DNA of 6,981 nucleotides, from positions 1 to 6,981 of the forward strand of contig DUZC01000265.1 of the NCBI GenBank assembly GCA_013349735.1, read 5' to 3'. Below, piece by piece: positions 1 through 4,153 of this stretch. The notes under the pieces were generated by a model. That model was not told where the DNA came from, did not search any database, and was given only the letters and a program-made list of their open reading frames with translations. How positions within the stretch are numbered: position 1 is the stretch's first letter; each line of letters starts with the position of its first letter. The translations under genes were made by a program, and so were the position numbers. The DNA comes from Rhodospirillaceae bacterium. GTDB taxonomy: Bacteria; Pseudomonadota; Alphaproteobacteria; Rhodospirillales; Magnetospirillaceae.

Positions 1-737
1 CCGAAGTGCGGCCGGTGACATCGGGTGCGGCGACGTTGAAAGATGCCATGAACGACGCCCTGCGTGACTGGGTGGCGCATGTGGACGATACCTATTACAT
101 GATTGGCACGGTGGCCGGCCCGCATCCTTATCCGGCCATGGTTCGTGACTTTCAGGCGATCATCGGTCACGAAACCCGAGAGCAAATTCTGGCCGCCGAG
201 GGCCGGCTTCCCGATTCCTTGGTGGCCTGCATTGGTGGCGGCTCGAATGCGATGGGTCTGTTTCATCCCTTTCTCGATGACCAGGCAGTCCGCATAATTG
301 GTGTTGAGGCGGCCGGCCACGGCCTGGCCACTGGCCGCCATGCCGCCTCTTTGAAGGGCGGTCGTCCCGGGGTTCTGCATGGAAACCGTACCTATCTTCT
401 CCAGACGGCGGATGGTCAGATCAGCGAAGCCCATTCCATTTCGGCCGGTCTTGACTATCCGGGGATCGGTCCGGAACATGCCTGGCTGCATGATATTGGC
501 CGGGTTGAGTATGTTTCAGCGACCGATCAGCAGGCCTTGGACGCCTTTCAACTGACCACCCGCCTCGAAGGGATTATTCCCGCACTTGAATCCTCGCATG
601 CCATTGCTTATGCCGGAACTGTGGCTGCCGAACTCGGCCCCGACCATGTCATGGTGATCTCTTTGTCGGGTCGGGGTGATAAGGATGTGGCGACTGTGGC
701 CAAGGCCCTTGGGGCAGCTGCCGGAGGGCTGTCATGA
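1..737 (+). CDS. trpB: Tryptophan synthase beta subunit, 3' part (5' end outside window)
   Basis: This is the PLP-dependent subunit that condenses indole with L-serine to give L-tryptophan, in the alpha2-beta2 complex with TrpA in the cytoplasm. The reading frame is open from the left edge (first full codon GAA at 3), so the GTG at 6 is an internal valine codon, not a start. That valine aligns with about residue 156 of the Salmonella enzyme. About 245 of roughly 400 residues are present. Visible family motifs are ATLKDA with the Lys167 equivalent (39-50), the PLP phosphate loop GGGSNAMG (234-257), LDYPGIGPEH with the Asp305 equivalent, EGIIPALESSHA with the Glu350 equivalent, and LSGRGDKD with the Ser377 equivalent near the C-terminus. 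The PLP-binding Lys87 and catalytic Glu109 lie outside the window. The stop overlaps the trpA start (ATGA). Nothing looks broken. Identification is essentially certain from the motifs. Confidence 0.97.
   Translation, partial: EVRPVTSGAATLKDAMNDALRDWVAHVDDTYYMIGTVAGPHPYPAMVRDFQAIIGHETREQILAAEGRLPDSLVACIGGGSNAMGLFHPFLDDQAVRIIGVEAAGHGLATGRHAASLKGGRPGVLHGNRTYLLQTADGQISEAHSISAGLDYPGIGPEHAWLHDIGRVEYVSATDQQALDAFQLTTRLEGIIPALESSHAIAYAGTVAAELGPDHVMVISLSGRGDKDVATVAKALGAAAGGLS
723..728 (+). promoter_or_regulatory. Ribosome binding site of trpA
   Basis: GGAGGG lies in the last codons of trpB, 5 bases before the ATG at 734. It is the only strong Shine-Dalgarno sequence at a gene junction in the + strand operon and supports the ATG that overlaps the trpB stop. 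TrpA can therefore recruit ribosomes by itself as well as by coupling to trpB. Confidence 0.75.
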
Positions 738-1564
738 GCCGTATCGCCTCTCGTTTTGCCGGTTTGCGTCAAGCCGGGCGCGCCGGTCTGGTCACTTTCA
801 TCACGGCCGGTGACCCGGATCAATCCACCAGCCAGGCTATTCTGGATGGATTGCCAAAGGCCGGGGCTGATCTGATCGAACTGGGCATGCCATTTTCCGA
901 CCCTATGGCCGATGGACCGGCGATTCAGGCGGCCTCGCAACGGGCGCTGCGGTCCGGCATGGATATGGCGGCAACTTTGGCCATGGTGACGTCTTTTCGC
1001 CGGGGCGATCAGACGACTCCAGTCATTCTCATGGGCTATTACAACCCGATCTATATCTATGGGGTGGATCAATTCTGCCGCGATGCGGCCAAAGCCGGGG
1101 TCGACGGGCTGATTATCGTTGACCTGCCGCCCGAAGAGTCGGCCGAGTTGGTCGTGCCGGCGGCGGCTGTCGGCATCGATTTCATTGTATTAACGGCGCC
1201 AACCAGCGATGCGGCCCGCTTGCCGGTCGTGCTGCAACGGGCGTCGGGTTTCGTTTATTATGTTTCCATCGTCGGGATTACCGGCACCGCTTCGGCAAGC
1301 GGTGAGGCCATTGCCGCAGCGGTTGAACGGTTGCGGACCCATACGGACCTGCCGCTGGCGGTTGGTTTTGGCCTTAAAACAGCCCAACAGGTCAAGGTTG
1401 TGGCGGGCATTGCCGATGCGGCGGTGGTTGGGTCCGCGATTGTTGAGCGGTTGGCTGCCGGACTTGATGCCGATGGACGGGCCGGCCCTGATCTTGTCGC
1501 GGGGGTTTTGGATCTGGTCGCCGCTCTGGCTGCTGGTGTTTCCGAACAAGCAAAAGAGGTTTAA
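734..1564 (+). CDS. trpA: Tryptophan synthase alpha subunit
   Basis: TrpA cleaves indole-3-glycerol phosphate to indole and glyceraldehyde 3-phosphate; the indole passes through a tunnel to TrpB. The protein has 276 residues, close to the 268 of the E. coli enzyme, and is a TIM barrel. Residue numbers match the enterobacterial enzyme without a gap through most of the chain: catalytic Glu49 (in LIELGMPFSDP), catalytic Asp60 (in MADGPAIQ), Asp130 in IIVDLPPEES, Thr183 in GITGT (loop 6), and the phosphate-binding GFG at 211-213 and GS at 234-235. All are intact, so the enzyme should be active. The ATG overlaps the trpB stop, has GGAGGG 5 bases upstream and gives the expected N-terminus. The stop is 9 bases before accD. 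I see no promoter or attenuator of its own; its expression should follow trpB. Confidence 0.98.
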   Translation: MSRIASRFAGLRQAGRAGLVTFITAGDPDQSTSQAILDGLPKAGADLIELGMPFSDPMADGPAIQAASQRALRSGMDMAATLAMVTSFRRGDQTTPVILMGYYNPIYIYGVDQFCRDAAKAGVDGLIIVDLPPEESAELVVPAAAVGIDFIVLTAPTSDAARLPVVLQRASGFVYYVSIVGITGTASASGEAIAAAVERLRTHTDLPLAVGFGLKTAQQVKVVAGIADAAVVGSAIVERLAAGLDADGRAGPDLVAGVLDLVAALAAGVSEQAKEV

Positions 1565-1573
1565 GATCACCCA

Positions 1574-2494
1574 ATGAACTGGTTAACCAATTTCGTTCGG
1601 CCGAAAATTCAAAATCTGGTCCGCCCGCGTGAGGTGCCGGACAATCTTTGGGATAAATGCCCGCAATGCGGACATATGATCTTTCACCGTGATCTGGTGA
1701 AGACATTGTCGGTTTGCCCCCATTGCGCTTTTCATATGCGTCTGGCGGTTAAAGAGCGTCTGGATATGCTGTTTGACGGCGCTGTCTGGCAGCGCATTGA
1801 ATTGACCAAAGCGCCGCTTGATCCCTTAAAGTTTCGCGACAGTAAGCGCTATACGGATCGTCTGAAAGAAAGTCAGGTCAAGACCGGCGAACAGGATGGC
1901 ATTGTCGTTGCGCATGGCCGGATTGGCGGGGTTTCGGCCGTGGTTGCCGCCTTCAATTTTGCTTTCATGGGTGGCTCGATGGGCGTCGCCGTCGGTGACG
2001 GCATCGTCGCCGCGGCCGAATTGGCTATTTTGCAGGATGCGGCCCTGATTGTTATTCCGGCCTCCGGGGGCGCCCGTATGCAGGAAGGCATCCTGAGCTT
2101 GATGCAAATGGCCAGAACCACGGTGGCGGTCGACAAGGTAAAGGAAAAGCGTCTGCCCTATCTGGTCCTGCTGACCGACCCGACCACCGGGGGGGTGTCG
2201 GCATCCTTTGCCATGCTGGGAGACATTCATATTGCGGAACCCGGCGCAATCATAGGCTTTGCCGGGGCGCGGGTTATTGAATCGACCATCCGGGAAAAGC
2301 TGCCAGAAGGCTTTCAGCGCGCCGAATATTTGCTTGAACATGGCATGGTGGACATGGTGGTGCATCGTCAGCATCTGGCCGAGACCATTGGTCGTCTGCT
2401 CAAGCTGCTCCGCCATCGTGGTCCCGCCGGCCAGCTGTTGGCTTTGGCGGTGGATACCCCCGATGATTTTGACGCGGATCTGGCGCCTTCGTGA
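1574..2494 (+). CDS. accD: Acetyl-CoA carboxylase carboxyltransferase beta subunit
   Basis: AccD forms the carboxyltransferase with AccA, moving the carboxyl group from biotin on AccB to acetyl-CoA to make malonyl-CoA, the first committed step of fatty-acid synthesis. The 306 residues match the family (304 in E. coli). The N-terminus carries a four-cysteine zinc ribbon (Cys29, Cys32, Cys48, Cys51). The crotonase-fold domain follows, with FNFAFMGGSMG (127-137), SGGARMQEG (164-172) and TDPTTGGVSASFAMLGD (201-217), where the Gly pair 206-207 falls in the conserved catalytic-site loop. The ATG at 1574 is the first possible start after an in-frame stop at 1562 and gives the typical alphaproteobacterial beginning MNWLTN. 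Its only Shine-Dalgarno-like sequence, GAGG at 1556-1559 inside trpA, is 14 bases away, so translation probably relies on coupling to trpA. Its partner accA is not in the window. A run of seven G lies at 2189-2195. Confidence 0.98.
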   Translation: MNWLTNFVRPKIQNLVRPREVPDNLWDKCPQCGHMIFHRDLVKTLSVCPHCAFHMRLAVKERLDMLFDGAVWQRIELTKAPLDPLKFRDSKRYTDRLKESQVKTGEQDGIVVAHGRIGGVSAVVAAFNFAFMGGSMGVAVGDGIVAAAELAILQDAALIVIPASGGARMQEGILSLMQMARTTVAVDKVKEKRLPYLVLLTDPTTGGVSASFAMLGDIHIAEPGAIIGFAGARVIESTIREKLPEGFQRAEYLLEHGMVDMVVHRQHLAETIGRLLKLLRHRGPAGQLLALAVDTPDDFDADLAPS

Positions 2495-3759
2495 ATGACC
2501 ATCTGCTGGAACGCCTGAAGCGGCTCCATCCCAAAGTCATCGATCTTGCCCTGGATCGTGTGCAGGGTTTGTTGGCGGCTCTGGATCACCCCGAGCAGTC
2601 TTTGCCGCCGGTGGTTCACATCGCCGGCACCAATGGCAAGGGGTCGGTTCTGGCGCTGTTAAGGGCGATGGCCGAGTCCGCCGGCCTTGCTGTCCATGTC
2701 TATACCTCGCCTCATCTGGTGCATTTCGCCGAGCGTATTCGGCTGGCGGGGGAGATTATAGCGGACTCCCAGCTGCTGGCTTTGCTGGAAGAATGCGAAG
2801 CGAAAAACCAATCCCGTCCGATCACTTTTTTTGAAATAACCACCGCGGCTGCTTTTTTGGCCTTTGCCCGCTTGCCCGCCGATCTTTGTTTGCTGGAAAC
2901 CGGACTGGGTGGTCGTTTCGATGCCACCAATGTGGTGCGTAAGCCGGCGCTGACCCTTTTGTCTCCAATCGCTTTGGATCATCAGGCCTATCTTGGTGAC
3001 AGTCTGGGGGCTATCGCTTTTGAAAAGGCCGGAATTCTCAAAGCCGGTGTTCCTTGCGTCTGTAGTTACCAGGAGCCAGAGGCTCTGGCGGTCATTCTTG
3101 AGCGGGCCGCAGCCGTTCAGGCCCCGCTTTATCTTGAAGGTCGTGACTGGCAGATCGCGCCGCGGGCGAACGGATTGGCTTTTGCCTTTGGCCATCGCCA
3201 ATTGGCTTTACCTTTGCCTTCTTTATTGGGAGACCATCAGTTCGGGAATGCCGGTTTAGCCGCTGCGGCTGCCTGTCTGTTGGCGCTTCCTGCCGAACCG
3301 ATCGGCGAAGGTGTGGCTTCGGCCCGTTGGCCGGCCCGACTGCAAAGCCTGCGCAAGGGGCCGTTGGTAGAATTGCTGCCGAAAGATTGGCAGTTATGGC
3401 TGGATGGCGGGCATAATCCCGCGGCCGGGCATGCGCTCGCCCGCTTTATTTCCGGCAGCTGGCAGGATCAACCTCTCGATCTGCTGGTTGGCATGTTGAA
3501 CAGCAAGGATAGTCTGGGGTTTCTTGCGCCGCTTCGCCCGCTGATCCGACGTCTGGTTCTGGTCGATATTCCAGGCGAACCCAACAGTTTGCCCGCCGGT
3601 CCCTTGGCGGCGGCGGCGGCTCAGATGGGCTTTGACGCGATGGCCGCGATCGATCTGGCCGACGGGGTCAGGATCTTAAGCAGGCAAAACGGGCCCGCGC
3701 GCATCCTTATATGCGGCAGCCTTTACCTCGCGGGGGCCGTCTTAACGGAAAACGGGTAA
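2491..3759 (+). CDS. folC: Bifunctional dihydrofolate synthase / folylpolyglutamate synthase
   Basis: FolC is a Mur-ligase-type ATP enzyme. It joins L-glutamate to dihydropteroate, then adds further glutamates to reduced folates, which keeps them in the cell. The product has 422 residues, normal for the bacterial bifunctional enzyme. Motifs in order: P-loop AGTNGKGS (45-52), SPHLVHFAERIRLAGE (73-88), LLETGLGGRFDATN (134-147), LDHQAYLGD (162-170), FEKAGILK (177-184, where Lys179 is the likely carbamylated lysine), WPARLQ (280-285), LDGGHNP (304-310) and ICGSLYLAG near the end. The start is GTG at 2491, sharing GTGA with the accD stop. The ATG at 2495 is out of frame, and a later start would remove the conserved HPKVIDLALDRV. 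No clear Shine-Dalgarno precedes it, so coupling to accD is likely. Alpha-type FolC is usually bifunctional, but sequence alone does not prove both activities here. Confidence 0.96.
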   Translation: MNDHLLERLKRLHPKVIDLALDRVQGLLAALDHPEQSLPPVVHIAGTNGKGSVLALLRAMAESAGLAVHVYTSPHLVHFAERIRLAGEIIADSQLLALLEECEAKNQSRPITFFEITTAAAFLAFARLPADLCLLETGLGGRFDATNVVRKPALTLLSPIALDHQAYLGDSLGAIAFEKAGILKAGVPCVCSYQEPEALAVILERAAAVQAPLYLEGRDWQIAPRANGLAFAFGHRQLALPLPSLLGDHQFGNAGLAAAAACLLALPAEPIGEGVASARWPARLQSLRKGPLVELLPKDWQLWLDGGHNPAAGHALARFISGSWQDQPLDLLVGMLNSKDSLGFLAPLRPLIRRLVLVDIPGEPNSLPAGPLAAAAAQMGFDAMAAIDLADGVRILSRQNGPARILICGSLYLAGAVLTENG

Positions 3760-3763
3760 AATT

Positions 3764-3792
3764 ATCGGGCCGGCCTCTGTCAGACGGCCGAT
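3764..3792 (-). terminator. Possible Rho-independent terminator of trxA, between convergent folC and trxA
   Basis: On the minus strand ATCGGCCG (3792-3785) can pair with CGGCCCGAT (3772-3764), leaving one bulged base, and is followed directly by AATTTTA (3763-3757). An alternative fold pairs GGCCG/CGGCC and extends inward through TCTG/CAGA. The stem starts inside the last trxA codons and includes the trxA stop. The T tract is short, and the + strand has no T run after the hairpin, so it would serve trxA better than folC. The position between two convergent genes fits; the strength is uncertain. Confidence 0.4.
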
Positions 3793-4094
3793 TCAACCCA
3801 TTCATAGAGTTTGCTCTTGGGCAAAGCCCCGATCTTGGTGGCGGCGACCTGACCGTCCTTGAAAATCATCAAGGTGGGGATGCCGCGAACACCATATTTT
3901 CCCGGGGTCAGCGGGTTTTCGTCGATATTGAGTTTAACGACCGTGACCTTGGTGGCGAGGTCTTTCGACAATTCCTCAAGCGCGGGGGCAATCTGCCGGC
4001 AAGGGCCGCACCATTCCGCCCAAAAGTCGACGAGAACGGCTCCACTGGCCTTCAGTACGTCGGCATCGAACGAAGCATCGGTCACTTGCATCAT
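3780..4094 (-). CDS. trxA: Thioredoxin 1
   Basis: This is a small cytoplasmic dithiol-disulfide oxidoreductase that is reduced by thioredoxin reductase and NADPH. It serves ribonucleotide reductase, methionine sulfoxide reductase and other targets. The 104 residues are the standard single-domain thioredoxin length. Active site WCGPC is at 28-32 inside VDFWAEWCGPC, the cis-proline motif GIPT is at 71-74 (Pro73), and the family segments KLNIDENP (54-61) and FKDGQ (78-82) are present. There is no signal peptide or membrane segment. Two adjacent ATGs are possible: the one at 4094 is 9 bases from GGAGA (4108-4104), the one at 4091 is 12 bases away, so the first is preferred. It lies 55 bases downstream of addA on the same strand and ends 20 bases from the folC stop. 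It probably has its own promoter at the addA end. Confidence 0.97.
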   Translation of the reverse strand: MMQVTDASFDADVLKASGAVLVDFWAEWCGPCRQIAPALEELSKDLATKVTVVKLNIDENPLTPGKYGVRGIPTLMIFKDGQVAATKIGALPKSKLYEWVESAV

Positions 4095-4103
4095 GGTGTA
4101 ACA

Positions 4104-4108
4104 TCTCC
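4104..4108 (-). promoter_or_regulatory. Ribosome binding site of trxA
   Basis: GGAGA reads on the minus strand from 4108 to 4104, 9 bases before the ATG at 4094. This decides between the two adjacent start codons in favour of the first. Confidence 0.65.
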
Positions 4109-4124
4109 GGGCGTTGATCAGGCG

Positions 4125-4153
4125 ACTCTAGGTATCGATTTGCCACCCGTCAA
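4125..4153 (-). promoter_or_regulatory. Predicted sigma70-type promoter of trxA
   Basis: On the minus strand TTGACG (4153-4148, five of six consensus bases) and TAGAGT (4130-4125, four of six) are separated by exactly 17 bases. The -35 box overlaps the addA stop codon, whose TGA is 4152-4150. Transcription would start near 4118, giving a leader of about 24 bases that holds the GGAGA ribosome binding site. A GANTC site (GAGTC, 4128-4124) overlaps the -10 box. The start point is inferred from the usual distance to the -10 element, not seen. Confidence 0.55.

Noticed and set aside
6..8. GTG as start codon of the first gene
   Set aside because: It would begin TrpB in the middle of the protein, at about residue 156, without the PLP lysine. 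The frame is open to the left edge, so it is an internal valine codon.
608..1072. Open frame of 154 codons on the - strand over the trpB/trpA junction
   Set aside because: It is a shadow of trpB and trpA without a recognisable motif. The - strand frames at 1826-2416 (over accD) and 2659-3201 (over folC) are rejected for the same reason.
1561..1586. Two TTAA motifs around the accD start, resembling a CtrA binding site
   Set aside because: They are separated by 18 bases, not the 7 of the CtrA consensus TTAA-N7-TTAA.
3605..3621. Short run of GCG repeats in folC
   Set aside because: It encodes five consecutive alanines in a poorly conserved part of FolC. It is too short to call a meaningful repeat and fits codon bias in a GC-rich genome.
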